A stretch of 64,000 nucleotides of DNA from assembly GCF_034190915.1 (NCBI RefSeq), contig NW_026947500.1, forward strand, positions 21,078,501 to 21,142,500, written 5' to 3'. The first letter of the stretch is position 1. Every line of letters starts with the position of its first letter. The notes beneath the pieces are model-generated. The model made no database searches. It was not told the origin of the DNA and worked only from the letters and a program-made list of their open reading frames with translations. Shown piece by piece: positions 20,939 through 33,721 of this stretch. A program made the position numbers and the translations under genes. The stretch is from Cavia porcellus (lineage: Eukaryota; Chordata; Mammalia; Rodentia; Caviidae).

Positions 20939-23536
20939 AAAAACAAAAAACCTGAGAATGACAGTGTAAGAAAGAAAAATTGCAACCCTGTATTCTCCCT
21001 GGAACAGCACAGGATACACCTGTATATCCTACAAAAATAAGAAGTCATCATGGACACTGAACCTTTTTCCTAGGAATGCAAGGTTGGTTTAATATTCAAT
21101 ATAATTATCATATTAATCAAATAAAGGCGAAAGAAATGTATCAATTGATCGTCACAATATATCCTTAAAAAGTGTTAAGTAAAATTGAATACCTGTATAC
21201 AGTTAAAAAAATAAAGTCCACTCTCCAATGAAGAATAGAGAAGACCTTACATAATCTGTTAAAGGATTTTCTTTGAAATTACTATGGGTAGCATCCATCT
21301 TAAAGATGAAATATTGGACACTTTTCTCCTGAGATTGAAAACAAGTCCAATTCTAAAAGAACACTGTCCTGGTACTGGCTACCCAAGGAACGTCTCCAGC
21401 TGTGAGATGGCCCTGTGTCCTTCACGTCTTCGTTGTCTTCTTCTTTGCCCTCTTTCTTCACCCTGCTTGTACCTGCCAAATCCTGCCAGACCTCTGTCCA
21501 GGCTAAGGTAATATCGGATGGGGAACCAGACCCCATCTGGGCAATGTGGCAAGGCCTCCAAAGGTCTTCTGCATCAGGCTCCTAATCCCCTGGGTAGGTG
21601 GGGAACACAGTACTGAGCATTACACTGCTAGAAAGAACTTTCCTGAAGGAGCAAGTCCCCCTTTGGAGGGCGGAGTCTCCTGGAAGAAACTCAGAGAAGA
21701 GAGGGGCGAGATTCAAGGGCCCTGTTTGAGGGACAAAGTCCATGAAGCTCTTGGGTCATGAACGCCAAACGCTGATTGGCTCAGTCCTCATGGAGGTGTT
21801 CTTCCCATTACAGAAACATTGGTACCATCACTGAGTGTTTACGCTGGGCCAGGTCTTGATTAATTCTCATATTGCCCTGATGAGGATTAATGAGGGAACA
21901 AAGAAGCAGAATCACCATGTCTGCTACCCTGGTTCCCTTCTTCCCAGTAACCAGGCACCCAGTGGCTCCTGGCAGCCCTCTCTCCCTTCCTTCCTTCACC
22001 AGGGTTCTCCTAGGGTTGCTACTCACTCACCTGGCCCCATCTGCTTACAGCGGCCACAGAAGAAGCAAGTGAAAATTCCTTGGCTCACTGATATCCTTGC
22101 ACTGAATTCCTTGCATTCCCTGGCTCACTGCTGTCCTCCACTGAGGCTCTGTCTGCTGAGAAGCAAAGCTCCTCTGTAGAGGGGTAGTCTCTGGTGCCCA
22201 TTTTACAGAAAAGAGAAAGGAAAAGCGATGCATGTGGAGGACCACCTGGACGACTCTCCTTGTACAAAGAGCAATCTCTACTTAGGCTAAACCCAGTCCT
22301 GTCTCCATGTGCTGATGTGTATGGAGCTGGTTGGGCCATTTCCTTTTCCCTTCAGTTGGCTCCAAGCAATGGAAATAGGCTGGCTGAGGTGCTGATGTGT
22401 AATTGCTGAAGCCAGGTGACAGTCACTTTTCCCTGCCCTGTGACTCCCTAAATGTAGTTGAGCCAAGTGATATGCAGAGCCACGGCTCCAGGGCTGTCAG
22501 CTGGGTTCCAGCCTCCAGATTAGAGGCTGTGATTGCCCAGGGCAGAGAAGTTTGCACCTTAGAGCTGAGATACTGCCCACTAAACATTAGATGCTCCCTC
22601 CGCTGTGTTATGCAGATCAGTCTCTGCATGTCCTCCTCTCTGTGTATTGCAGAGGGGCTTTCAGGCCTCCTGCCCAGCTCACAGTACTCAAATATTTCCT
22701 GCCATCTTCACAGTCGCTCATTCTCAATCCCCTCCCTTCTTTGTGAATTAATAAAATCAGAACCCCTTGGCCCCCCATAATTATAAATATGTCTTAGTGT
22801 CTTTATTCTCACCATGGGTTTCACTGGAAGTGGGAGACTGAAATTCACTCTCTAGAATTCCAATAATGTTTCCATGGAATTACAAATCTAAACTTCTCAG
22901 ATGACAGTGAGAACAAAAAAGGGATCTCTACTTTTGGTGCTCAATGTGGCTGAAATGCATGGCCTCCAGCCACGAAGACTACAAGTGCTATCAACCCACT
23001 GGACCCGCATAACAAAGTTTAAGGTGGGTGGAGCATTTTCCTAATCACAGTGCTCAGATGCAAGTAGCAAGTAGGAGTCTATTTGTCAAGGGTAACAATG
23101 GTGTAAGGGCAGGCTTTATCTACAAATGTCATTTGCTAAGGTTACAGAGCTCCAACCATTGGGATTTACTGCCCTTCTTAAGCTGTAGCCTCCAAAGGTC
23201 TTCGTTTATCCTTCAATACACATCAAGTTTTTTTTAATTCCTTGGGCTAAGCACATTTAAAAAGAAAACACAGGAGACCCAAAGAAATGGCCTTTCTGTG
23301 ACAAAATATCAGAATAGCAGGTGTAAACAATTTCAAGGGACAGTTTCCCTTCTACTGCTTCAGCCACAGGCCGTCCCCATGTTTGGGGCCTTCTGCTGGT
23401 TCCTGCTCATGTTCTGTCCCTCAGCAAAGTACCCAAGTGCCCCAAGGACAGGGAGCATACAAGTACAGGAATGAAGACTCTTCCCTTTAAGCTCACAAAG
23501 CCTCAATGCTTTAATAGGAATACAGAGCAAAGGTGC
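20939..23536. other. Single-copy non-coding DNA
   Basis: This is the longest SINE-free stretch in the 19-30 kb part. Several open frames of 60-125 codons overlap one another in different frames and none has a recognisable domain. No RNA gene was seen. Confidence 0.4.
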
Positions 23537-24090
23537 TAGTCTGTTTTCTGTTGCTGTGATAAAACACCTGAGGCAGATCAATTTAAAGGAGGAAACGTTG
23601 GTTTGGCTCATGATCCCCGAGTTTCAGAGTAACTTAGTTGCTCTGTTATGGCTGCCTCTATGTCCTGAGTTGATTCAAAATATTTACTTTACATGATTGT
23701 TTTGTCACTTTGGGGAAGAGCCAGAATCATGCGGTGCCAGATCTGGTGAAGAAGGTTGATGAGGAGAAACTGTAATATTTTTACGAGCCTGTCTTTCCGT
23801 TGGATGGCATCGGGCAGCTGCTTTCACTGTAGCTTTCATCACGCCTTGCCTGGCTCTGTTGCCTTCAGGCTGTGATGGAGAAGCACACCGCTGGTGAATC
23901 ACAGAGCAGAGAACTGTTTACCTGATGGCAGCTGGGAGACAAAGGGGAGAAGAGTCCCTGCGAAGTGGCTGAACTTCCTTCGAGGAGGCCCCAGCTCCTA
24001 AACTTTCTGCCTCCTATCAGTAGCACCATCAACTGGGTACAAAGCCTTTAATGCAACCCTTAGGGGGACATTTAAGATCCAGACCATGAC
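23537..24090 (-). mobile_element. MaLR-type LTR, reversed
   Basis: CTGTTTTCTGTTGCTGTGAT followed by AAAACACCTGAGGCAGATCA, AAAGGAGGAAACGTTGG and TTTGGCTCATGATC is the reverse complement of the common rodent MaLR 3' end. The other end shows GGGGACATTTAAGATCCAGA. At about 550 bp it is longer than its relatives, so an insertion around 23620-23720 is likely. Confidence 0.65.
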
Positions 24091-25557
24091 AACGTAGAAT
24101 GAAGACCTGAAGCCCCTTTAACATGAGCTACATAGGAGGTGCCCACCTGCAGCTGGATCTGAGTGAGAGACACAGCAGGCTGAGGAGCAGCATCTTTCCC
24201 AAGCAAGCTATGGGCGCACTCTGGATGCTTCAGCCTTACACATTTGAAGTTGTAGCCAGAGGGAATACTTTCTGCAAGAGACCTCTCGTTTTGTTTCCTA
24301 TTAATTATTTTGAAAGACCATGTTAGACTTAGCTATTAGTGCCTTTTATTCTGCTGTGAAATTGAGGGTTACTTGTGGGGAAAGAAAGGCGAGATTACAG
24401 GGTAGTTTGCAGCTGAGGCGGCAGAGGCTGTGCGGGTGGGCATCTTCAAGAGACATGAGAGCCGAGGGGGAGCAGATGGGTCTCAGACTGATATGGGAAG
24501 GAAGAGAAAGAAGGAAGGGAGGAAAGATGGAGGAACAAAATACAGGAGGACAGAACAAAGGAGGACGGAAGCAAAGAAAAAGATACAAGGAAGCAAAAAT
24601 GAAGTTTTATTTTCAGATGAGTTTTATGCAAGGCAAGCATTTCCGTATTCCGGAGCTCCTGGCCGCCCTTGCTTCTGCCCCAGACTGCCACCTGGGGTGA
24701 TCTGGCAGCCCACAGGGCTGGGTGAGCCTCTCCGGCTCCCTGGAAAAGCTCCTCCCTATGGTGGAAGGACCTGAGGCCGACGGATGTGTGTGGCCGCGTG
24801 TGTTCATTTGAGCAGCAGCGTGCTCAGCGGCAGGGTCTTCTTCGTTTTAAGAGTGCTGAGCTATGAGGTGGACGCTAAGTCAGATGCTGGGATGCCAGGG
24901 CTCCTTTCAGGTACAGAGAGCCTGTTCAGGTTCTGATAACTGAGTGGGATAACAAGGTGGGATGATAACAAGGTGGGATGTGTGTGTGTGTGTGTAAGAT
25001 TCGGTTTTAAGGGCCACTGTGAGCTTCTCTGGTACGAGCTTGCTGGGAAGATGCTGAGTCTTTAGTAGCTGCACTGGAAAAGCCCTGAGAACCAAAGAGG
25101 ACCCATCCTGGCCCCTCACGTCAAACTGTTCTGAGCGAGGGCTCTGGGACCTGGTCACGACTTCTCACGATGAGCTTAGGGTAGATTCAAAGAAGTAGAA
25201 CTTAATTTTTTTTTTTTGCTTCATTAACCAAAAGGTGCTGGACTTAAAGTTTGATTTTTATCAATCAATTTTTAGAGAGAACAGATCAAATGCTAAGAAG
25301 GAAGTGTTAGAGATACTGCCTGGTAAGGAGCCCACACATGTGCAAAGCAGAGAGGTGTTTGAGTAACCCAGGAATGTATAGCACTCACCCCTATTCCCTA
25401 ACTTTTCACAGTGTGACATTGTTGTTGGGGAAGGTTTGGGACTTTTCTGGGACTCCAGATTTTGTTTATTTCTGTCCCAAACAAAATTACACTTAAGCAA
25501 GCCACATACAACCCCAGGCCTGGTGTTGTTCTTAGTTGTGAAAGCTGATGTGATAGT
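24091..25557. other. Single-copy DNA with small local repeats
   Basis: A GA-rich tract at about 24486-24600 inflates open frames on both strands. A perfect 16-bp tandem duplication, ATAACAAGGTGGGATG, lies at 24949-24964 and 24965-24980, immediately before a short (TG)n. Poly(T) lies at 25206-25217. Confidence 0.5.
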
Positions 25558-25912
25558 TGTCTTAGTTATTTAGACAATTAAAGGAGGAAAGGTTAATTTA
25601 GCTCACAGTTTGTAGAGGTTTCAGTGCATGAGTGGTTGGCTCCAAGGCAGGGCAGCGTTGCAGAGGAGAAACAATGCATGGTACACACAAGGTAGCCAAA
25701 GCAATGAGGGACTTGAATGGTGTCGTTCTGCCCCTTTTATCTTATCCAGATCACCCAGGGTGGGCAGCACTCACACCCTTAATCCTTGTGTCCTCGAGTC
25801 TAGCATTGCACCAATCCCAGTGTCACACTCTTTACATCTAGCCACCTCTGAAAAAGCCTCCCCCCATGACTGCATGAGGCTTTGGGGGGCCATCTAGGCA
25901 TGAGCTATAACA
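25558..25912 (-). mobile_element. MaLR-type LTR, reversed
   Basis: GTCTTAGTTATTTAGACAAT, AAAGGAGGAAAGGTTAATTT and AGCTCACAGTTTGTAGAGGT mark the reversed 3' part. GGCCATCTAGGCATGAGCTA closes the reversed 5' end. Confidence 0.75.
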
Positions 25913-26217
25913 GTAATAAACTTTAATTAAATCTCCTGTTTTCACTCTGAATCTGTTGCTACAAAGACATTTTCCCAACTGCCCATAGAAACTTCTGAAA
26001 CCACACAGGTGTGTGAAGGTGGCAGAGTCGGGATAAGAGCCAGGGAGCCTCTCAGTCAGGAGAAGCTGGGTTTCACTGCAAAAAAAAAAAAAAAAATATG
26101 CAACCCCAAATCTAGTGGTTTTAAAAACAGACTCGTGGCTACATGAAATGTGACAATAAAAAAATTCAGTTAATGTTACTGCCAGGTGCTACCCAGTGGA
26201 GAAGCAGGCTCTTAAAA

Positions 26218-26390
26218 ACATGCATTGATTGATTGATTGATTGAAACAGGGTCTTACTACATAGTTCAGGGTGACCTTGAACTCAGTACATAATTCAGGC
26301 TGGTCTTGAACTTGCAGCAATCCCCCTGCCTCAGCCTTCTGAGTGCTAGGAATACAGGGCAGGCCTGGCTTGGCTCTTAGAAACATGTAA
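26218..26390 (-). mobile_element. B1-type SINE, reversed
   Basis: A TTGA repeat forms the tail side, followed by AAACAGGGTCTTACTACATA, two GACCTTGAAC/GGTCTTGAAC-type blocks from the B1 duplication, and GAGTGCTAGGAATACAGG at the head. Confidence 0.85.
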
Positions 26391-27704
26391 CCCTATCCAC
26401 CTTCTATACCCGATTTAGCAACTCCTGGCTCTTCTGTGAGGTCGAAATGACCAAGAGAGATTAATACTTTAAGTTGATTCAGGACATTCAGGCACCCACG
26501 ACCATGCAAGCAGAGATACAAAAGAGTGCGATGCTGCTTCAGAAAGCCGCAAGAATGTTAGGTTTGATGTGATGTGTTAGGTCTTCATGGCAACCTGCCT
26601 TTTACTGTAATGAATATTTTTTTATTGAAACACACTGTATCTTCTGATCACACCTCCTGTGTATGCACAGATGTTTTCAGGAAGAAGCCTGAAGCTGATT
26701 ATTCTGTAGCTGGAGGCTCCCTGCCAACGTGGCAGGACCGCTTTTCACAGGACCCCACAGGGCAGGGACACGTGAGGAACATCTTCTTCCAGGCTTGGCC
26801 TCGTCTTTGAAGTGCAGCCGCATACAAAAGTCCCTGCTCAGGCCTGGGCCTGCCTGGCTCTGCCCTGCAAAGCTCCCCCAGGGGCTCTGGAGACCCCTGC
26901 CTCCTACATCCCCTGGGTGGCCCAGCCCTCCGGAGGCATCTCCCTAGGGGGGTGGGGTCCATCCCATCTGGATCCCAGAGCCCAACCGTCTTGGCTGATG
27001 CTGCTCAGAGTGTCAGTCAAACTAAAGAATATTCTTTTAATTCTGAATAACCATGGAGGGCTGGCGGGGCTCCCTTCGCCTGACAGATGGCGAACACATG
27101 CCGGGGAGGGCCCGGCTCTGCCCATCAATCTCTCTCCGCTGCTTTCAGCGGGTCCTTCCTGTGGCGGCTCCCTTCTAGCCTGGCCCAGCCCGTGAGTCTC
27201 TCTGTGGCTGGGGGTGGGCAGAGGGTTTCCAGAGGAGGGCAGGAAATCCGGGTGCTGATATCAGATGCTATTAGATAAATGATCAGCTGTCGCCCTGACC
27301 CGAGCTGGCTGGTCTCCTGCTGATGAGTCCCATCTCAGCTCCTGTGTGGGCGGAGCAGCCTGGAAAATGTTCCAGCAACTGGGAACCATTTTGGGTTTGT
27401 ACGATTGCTCCCTTCCCATTATTGCAAGGATTTTCCTATACTTCAGATTTCAAAACCAATCTTTTAAAACATGTCCTGCGGAAGCTTAACGCATGTTGGA
27501 AAAGACAGCTTGTAAAAGCTCTCGATGATTGGTAGGAGCAAGGGGATTCCAGAGCCCCTTCTGGATGGGGGGCAGACAAGCAGTGAATTCAGCTGCAGGG
27601 GGGACCCCTGGCTACAGCCTTGGGGTCCAGGCCGCCCTGAGCTCCCTGCTCCACTGCCAAGGTTTGACTTGGTCTCTCCAGGCTGACGATCTCCAGATTT
27701 CTAT
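26391..27704. other. Single-copy DNA, possible non-coding constraint
   Basis: No repeats were recognised. GC content rises over 26700-27350. At 27273-27289 an AGATAA is followed 5 bp later by CAGCTG, a GATA/E-box arrangement. No exon was identified. Confidence 0.35.
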
Positions 27705-28070
27705 TTTCAGCCTAGATCTTGCCCCAGGGCTCCAGATCCTTTATTGTGTCTTCTGGGTGTCTCATTTGAGTATCTCATGACCACTGTAAACTTCCCACAT
27801 TCAAAACTAAACTCAGGTTTTTACCCTGAAATGTGCTTCTCTGCCAGTCCCCACCAATCTCAATCAAGGTAGCCACCTTCTCCCAATTCCTCCAGGCGAG
27901 GACCTCAACCTACCTCACGACTTGCCTGTCTAATCCACCAGGAAGTCTTTGCCATCTTTCTACAACATGAATCCTGAGTCTGTTTTCTTCTCTTTGCTTC
28001 CAATGGGACTGACGCAGACTTCTATCATTTCATCCCTAGGCTGTCCTCTCCTCCAGTCTCATCTTATCCC
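27705..28070. mobile_element. Possible L2-type LINE fragment
   Basis: A pyrimidine-rich run of short phrases (CTCCAGATCCTTTATTGTGT, CTTCTCCCAATTCCTCCAGG, TTTCATCCCTAGGCTGTCCT) has the character of an eroded L2 3' part. The match is weak. Confidence 0.3.
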
Positions 28071-28090
28071 ATGTTAAAAGACAGTCTCCA

Positions 28091-28196
28091 GGGGGCTGGG
28101 GATTTAGCTCAGTGGCATAAGCACCTGCCTTGCAAGCAGGCAGTCGTGAGTTCGATCCCCGGTACCAATAAAAAGGAAAAAGACAAAAAAAAAAAA
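28091..28196 (+). mobile_element. ID-type SINE, young copy
   Basis: GGCTGGGGATTTAGCTCAGT (A box TAGCTCAGTGGC), GCACCTGCCTTGCAAGCAGG and GAGTTCGATCCCCGG (B box) form the tRNA-derived body, followed by a GAAAAAGAC-containing tail and poly(A). Flanking copies AAAAGACAGTCTCCA (28076-28090) and AAAAGACGGCCTCCA (28197-28211) match at 13 of 15 bases. It is a retroposon and not a tRNA gene, as there is no acceptor-stem pairing. Confidence 0.92.
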
Positions 28197-28325
28197 AAAA
28201 GACGGCCTCCACTGGGATCATCCAACAGGAACATGGCTACAGGCGTGTTAGGCTAAAGACTTTCAATGACCAGAGAACCAAGCTCTTTTTCTTTGACAGC
28301 ACCAGCTGATCTCTGAATGAGTCAT

Positions 28326-28650
28326 TCAGTTTTCTGCCACTATGACAAATACCTGAGTTAAATAACATATAAGGAGGAAATGCTCACTTTGGCTTATGGT
28401 TTCAGAGGTTTAGTCCATGGTTGCCGTGGTGAGGAAGTGTGTCATTATGGAAGAGTGCCCTGGAGTTGCTGCTCACCTCATGGCAGCTGGGAAGCAAAGA
28501 GAGAGGCGAAGAGGCCATGGCCTCCATATTCCCTTTCAAGGAAACTCTCCCAATGACCCAACTTCCTCCCATTAGGCCCGACCTTCCAGAGTTTCTGCTG
28601 CTTCCCAGTAGTGCCATGGGAATGCTATCACACAGGCAGAGCATTGACTA
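28326..28650 (-). mobile_element. MaLR-type LTR, reversed
   Basis: TCAGTTTTCTGCCACTATGA, CAAATACCTGAGTTAAATAA and TTATGGTTTCAGAGGTTTAG mark the reversed LTR. CTTCCTCCCATTAGGCC lies near the other end. Confidence 0.7.
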
Positions 28651-28663
28651 ATTGCTGCCCTAA

Positions 28664-28810
28664 GCTGGGAGTGGAGGCTTGTGCCTGTAATCCTAGCACT
28701 CAGGGCAGGAGGATCATTAGAAGTTGGAGAACAGCCTGGGCTACAAAGTAAGTTAAAGGCCAGCCTGAACTGCATAGTGAGACCCTGTCTCCAAAAGACA
28801 AAAAAAAAGG
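28664..28810 (+). mobile_element. B1-type SINE
   Basis: It contains GGCTTGTGCCTGTAATCCTA, an AGCCTGGGCTACAAAGTAAG block, a CCAGCCTGAACTGCATAGTG block and CCCTGTCTCCAAAAGACA. A few bases are lost after GCACTCAGGG. It lies just beyond the MaLR LTR. Confidence 0.88.
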
Positions 28811-30840
28811 GACTGATTAATTGCTGCCTCCAACTCTCCTTGTCTCTACAGCCCTCCAGCCACGTGGACTCGGGAGGTCCTTGGATTATCTCAAACTTCT
28901 CAGGCTCGGGGAACTTGCACTTATTTTTCACTGCCTGGAGGGCTCTTGCTCAGCTCTCTACTTGGCTCTTTTTGATAATTTTGGTCTCAGCTACACAGTC
29001 TGTGTCTTGGAGAATGTGTGACAATGACTCTGCAGGGCTTTGTGTTGGGTGTGGCCTGGCATTACTGGCCATACCGGAATGCAGAAATGCTCAAGACAAG
29101 TAGATCAGTTGGAAAGGTGACACAATAAGTTAGGTAAGCATTTAAAAAGAGCTGGGACTGGGGAAGCTGCCAAAAGGCAGCACAGTAACAAGGGACCAGT
29201 GTCAGGTAGGTGGTGGGAACTGGCCCATCTGGTGTCATCTGGGAGCCTGTGTCTGAGGCTGGGGGAAAGTGTTGTAACAGTTGTTTTTTAAATTTTTTTT
29301 TGGAGCTCCTCACCGACTTGGGAAGGCTTTGCCCCAGGGGTGCCATTTGTTGTGTAGATGGCTCCATAGGACCATTTGACATCTTCTATTTGTGGTTCCT
29401 GGGGTGGAGTGGCCTTCTTTGCCTCGGTCTGGGGTAAATTGCCATCGCTTAAGTTAAGTAACACTGGTGTCTTGCACATGTGCTTGGAGAAGAAGAATCT
29501 TCGAGAGCAGAAAGAGGCCAAGTTCCTCCAGAAATGGAGCTGCAGGATTCCCCACTGAGGAGCGCCGGGAAGCTCGGGGAGCCACGCTGGGAACATCCTG
29601 AAGCCATCTGTCCCACATCGCAGCCAAATGAAAGCCCTTCCAGAGAATGGTGTGAATCACTGCTTCCCAAAAATAGTGATGGGGCGAGGGAGAAGCATGG
29701 GCCAGCCCTCCATATGCTTCTCCACACAATGGGAAAAACTCTGGATACAAAGCCTGTTTCTATTCTGTTTACCGACACTGAACTTTGTAATGATTTTCCT
29801 CATGGCCATGACAGGCTTGTCTTGCCTTTTGTAACTACTTCAGGTTAATACAGAGGTACCAGCTTCTCCTCATTTCTTCCTTAGCTTGAATCAATCTACT
29901 GAGGTTTCATCACTTTACTGTTCTTCATTCACTATTGGACATGCAAAGCTACATTTACCGGAAAAAGGAAAAGAAATGCCAACTTCAAGAAGCCTGAGCC
30001 TTCCCGGAAGAAGTTGCTGCCACTGGGTTGAGGTGCACTTGGAGAGTTATAGAAATACAAGCTTTAAGGTATTTTAGTGTTTTGATGCTGGAGACATGGA
30101 GAAACCGTAACTATTTAAAGAAAAGTAGTAACAGTCGTACTGTGCTTGGCCGTAATGCTCTTGTAGATAGTGATTTTCTGAGCGAATTTACTTTAGTAAT
30201 CCTGAGTGGTTTATTTAGTTTATCAATGTATCTTCAGATTGAGATTTGACCCCAGGAGGATCAGAGGGAAGGAAGATGAAATTGATCCATTTGTGGAACT
30301 GTACTTTCTTGAGTCATAGTTTAAAATTTGAAGATAATATAGGGTTTGAACGTGAGGTTTAGATGAGGCTTAGGGTCAGGATTAAAATTCCCCTGCTTGT
30401 GTTTATTCTTGTGCGAAGCTCAGAAAATACCTTTGGGTGTTTTGAGGGCCTTAAAATATTTTGTCTCTTTTTCTTCTTCGGTTTCACCTTTTAATAGATA
30501 ATTTGCACATTCCTAGAAAGACACATAGTATTTTAAAAAGACCTGATGAGCAGGAAGCTATTTTTCTGCTCCTGCGCCCACAAAACTTCACTACCAATTA
30601 CTTTGCTTGCCCATCAGATATGAGCCACACACCTACAAACGTGTACGCCTTAGAGGGCGCGCGGTATTCTGCCCACTGTTCTGTAACTTTGATCGTTTAC
30701 TGAGAACTATGCCTTTGGGACTGACATTGCACTACTAAGCAGATGGTTTGGTTTTGATGTGGTTTTTCAGCACCAACATTCAGGTGGGAATTTGCTTGTC
30801 AATGTAGCTGCAACCAGAGGTGGAGCCTTTTAACAGTGAT
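28811..30840. other. Single-copy non-coding DNA
   Basis: No repeat family was recognised. Open frames at 29376-29848 on both strands overlap in several frames and lack domains. A short CpG-dense string lies at 30655-30662 (GGGCGCGC). Confidence 0.4.
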
Positions 30841-30975
30841 TAGAGTGTGGTGGCCATATCTGCGATTTTAGCTCTCTGGGTGGCCAAGGAAGGAGGATCA
30901 CAATTTCAAACCCAGCCTGGACAACTTAGTGACTTAGCCAAACCCTGTCTCAAAATAAGAAATAGAAACAATTGT
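30841..30975 (+). mobile_element. Old B1-type SINE
   Basis: TAGAGTGTGGTGGCCATATC, CCCAGCCTGGACAACTTAGT and AAACCCTGTCTCAAAATAAG are recognisable but diverged. It lacks the second duplication block in good form. Confidence 0.7.
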
Positions 30976-31019
30976 GAAGGTGGCTAAGTGGATTTATTCC
31001 CTGGTATTAGAAAAAAATA

Positions 31020-31350
31020 GTAGACCTTTAAGTGGGGGTGGGTTTTAATTTATTCCCTGAGACTTGGATTGATTTTTAGGTGAGTGGGTTAGATCTCATG
31101 GGACTAGATTAGTTCTCATCAGAGCAGACCATCAAGAAGTCAATCCACTTCCCTCTTCCCTTGTCTCCTCTTCTATATGTTCCCTCTTCTTGCTTTTCCA
31201 TTTTTCTGCCATTTGTAAGGTCCCTTACCAAAAGACAAGAAGACACAGGCACTGTCCCAGCCTCCTGAACCATGAACCCAAATAATACTGTTGTAAATAA
31301 TTTTCCCAGACCCAGGTATTCTGTTACAGTCACAGAAAGTGACTAAATGC
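31020..31350 (+). mobile_element. MaLR-type LTR
   Basis: GGGTTTTAATTTATTCCCTG near the start, AGATCTCATGGGACTAGATT, and the end TTCTGTTACAGTCACAGAAA / GTGACTAAATGC. The start is approximate. Confidence 0.55.
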
Positions 31351-32853
31351 AAGTAGGAAGCTCTCATCTGTAAACTACATTACTTGCGGCAGCTAGTGTG
31401 AGTCTGGATTGCTCTGCATGTTCCATATTCCAGCTAGGGAAAGAAAGGAACAGTTGTTCATTATTCCTCAACTCTCTTTTAGCATTTCTCTCCAGCTTTC
31501 TTGTGTGGTTGGCTTCCATTGTCTGTGATTTTTTTTTGTCTTCCTTTTGTTTGACTCTCATGACGGCTTCCTGTTGTCCCTCACGTGCCCCACTGTTTCC
31601 ACATGGCCTCTCAAGAGCCATTCTTCCTCCTTCTAGCATGTTTTCATTTTTTTTCTGAAACTTTTTTCTTTAAAGGATTAGTCTGGCTTTGCGCGAGGCA
31701 GGCCCTTCATGTCAGTGATTGGCACAAGGTGCTGTTTTTGGCGCCTGGCGGTCTTTCTTTTTGGTAACCTGTATGAGGGGAGGAGGGTTCTGCTTGGAGA
31801 CGATGTTATTTCTGGTGTGCGGGGAGTATTGGTGGTCCATCTGGGTTTCCCACTGGGTGCTGCAGAAGGAGCTCATAGTGACTCAGCGGATCAGAAAGGG
31901 AGTCACCAATTAGGCGAAATCAGGATGCTTCATTCTCTGGCCCCTCTATGGTGACAATAGGCAGCTGTCCATGGAGAGAGACAGAGAGAAGCAGCAGCAT
32001 CTTGGGACCAAGAAGATGGATGATGGGAGACACTGGATATGCATGAGAACATGGTCATGAGCAACAGGCGGAGGAGCCAGCCCCGGGAGGAAGTGGCCGC
32101 AGATGCTGATAACTCAGTGCGCTGTATTCCTGTGTCTCTGTCCTTGCATTGACCCTGGGTGCAGGCACCCAGTAGCCACAAGTGCTACTTCAGTGACCCT
32201 GGCTACAAGAGCAGCATGTACCAGTGATGTGAGGTGGCTGCTGACAGGAGGCGGATGAGTTAAGTGGGACCCTTGGTGGGAACAGCAGATGGCAACAGTG
32301 ACTTCTTAACCCAGGAATCAAGGCAGCTCCACTTGAGGCTCTGACCCCCTTCTGCTGGGAAGGCAGGGTGCCAGGTGCAGGAAGACTTCCTTCTCCCCTC
32401 AGGCTGCGGCCAAGAGAGGCACTGAGGGCTTTGGCACAGGTGGCCCAGAGTGGCAGCTGCTGCTTCTTCCAGGATTTGCCCCAGGTCTCTCTGGTGGGGT
32501 CCCCACTCCAGCACTCCTAGCCCTACCTGGTGTTTTCTCCTTGCACTCACCACCTGCTTAGTATTTAAAGGCTTTACCTCTCTTTACATCATCAAAGATG
32601 AAGCTGCGTATCCATGTTCCCTCCAGATCCTCCTTCTGGTGACTCTTGAACTGGCTTCCTGGGTCACCTTGACGTGCAGTCTTCAGGGTACAATGTTCCT
32701 CTCCATTCCAGCTCAGAGACTTCAATATCAACACGGATGACCCATCTGCCCCTTGGCTATTTGTCTTTGGTATTGCACTGCTCAGAAGCCTTTCTTTCCC
32801 ATCAGCCATCCATTGCCACTGGCACACCACTGTTATTTATAGAAGTAATTTTA
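31351..32853. other. Single-copy non-coding DNA
   Basis: No repeat family or exon was recognised. Short open frames near 31364-31954 lack domains. Confidence 0.4.
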
Positions 32854-33230
32854 TCTATTACAGTTTACACCTAGATGTCCCCCAAAGCCTCATGTGTTCA
32901 CAGGTGGGACTTTTGGGAGGTGATTGGGTCATGGGGGGGGGTTAGTTTATAGCTAAATATAGCACTGGAAGCTGGCTCAGAGGAGGTTTGTTGCACGGGT
33001 GTGGCCTGGAAGGGTTTATCTCCTTCCTTCCTCCCTTTGTCTCTCTCTGCCTCCTGTTGCCAGGCTGCAAGCTGTTTCCTTCTCCGCTATGCACCTCTGC
33101 CATGCTGCCCTGCCTTGGAGCCAGCTGACCATGGACTGAAACCTCTACAAACTATAAGCCAAAAGAACCTTTCCTCCTTAGAGTTATGGGTGTTAAGTAT
33201 CGATTCTCAGCAATGATAAAGCAACTGACA
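32854..33230 (+). mobile_element. MaLR-type LTR, near complete
   Basis: The 5' part reads GATGTCCCCCAAAGCCTCAT, then GGTGGGACTTTTGGGAGGTG and ATTGGGTCATGGGGGGGG. The 3' part reads GGACTGAAACCTCTACAAAC, AGCCAAAAGAACCTTTCCTC and AATGATAAAGCAACTGACA. This is the classic order of the family. Confidence 0.85.
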
Positions 33231-33721
33231 TTATTCAAATCTCTTTGTCAAGTATCTATTCTCTGACAAGCATGCCATTCTCTTACAGAGGGGCCATCTC
33301 AGGAAAACACAGAGAGGATGCTGGAGTAGAGCCTGGAAGGGATGGAGGACTAAATCTATGATCCTTTGAGTCATCAGAGTGGGTAATGAGTTAAGGAACC
33401 CCAAAGATGGATGTACTGATAGGCAAAGCATAGGCTTTAGGGACTCAGAGGTCTTGATGGGATTGAGGAATTGTAACAGCAAGATTAGAGCAAGATAGGC
33501 CCCTCTGCACGTCCTTCTGCATTGTGACTGTACTACTCCCCGTGGGGTGATGGAACCTAATTCCCTGCCCTTGCATTTGAACGGCCCTATGATTTGACTG
33601 TAAGGGAGAAAATGCTGTGTAAGCAACATAGCCAGATTAGAAAGGACCATTGAGCTTTCTCCTGACTTCTTCAGGGTCCTCGTTCTGGAGAAATCGGCCA
33701 ACTAAGTGGGGAGTCCATGCA
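33231..33721. other. Single-copy non-coding DNA
   Basis: A minus-strand open frame of 156 codons spans 33231-33701. It has no recognisable domain, begins next to LTR sequence and has no splice context, so it is not called. Confidence 0.4.

Noticed and set aside
33231..33701. 156-codon minus-strand open frame
   Set aside because: It is adjacent to LTR sequence and has no domain or exon structure; treated as chance.
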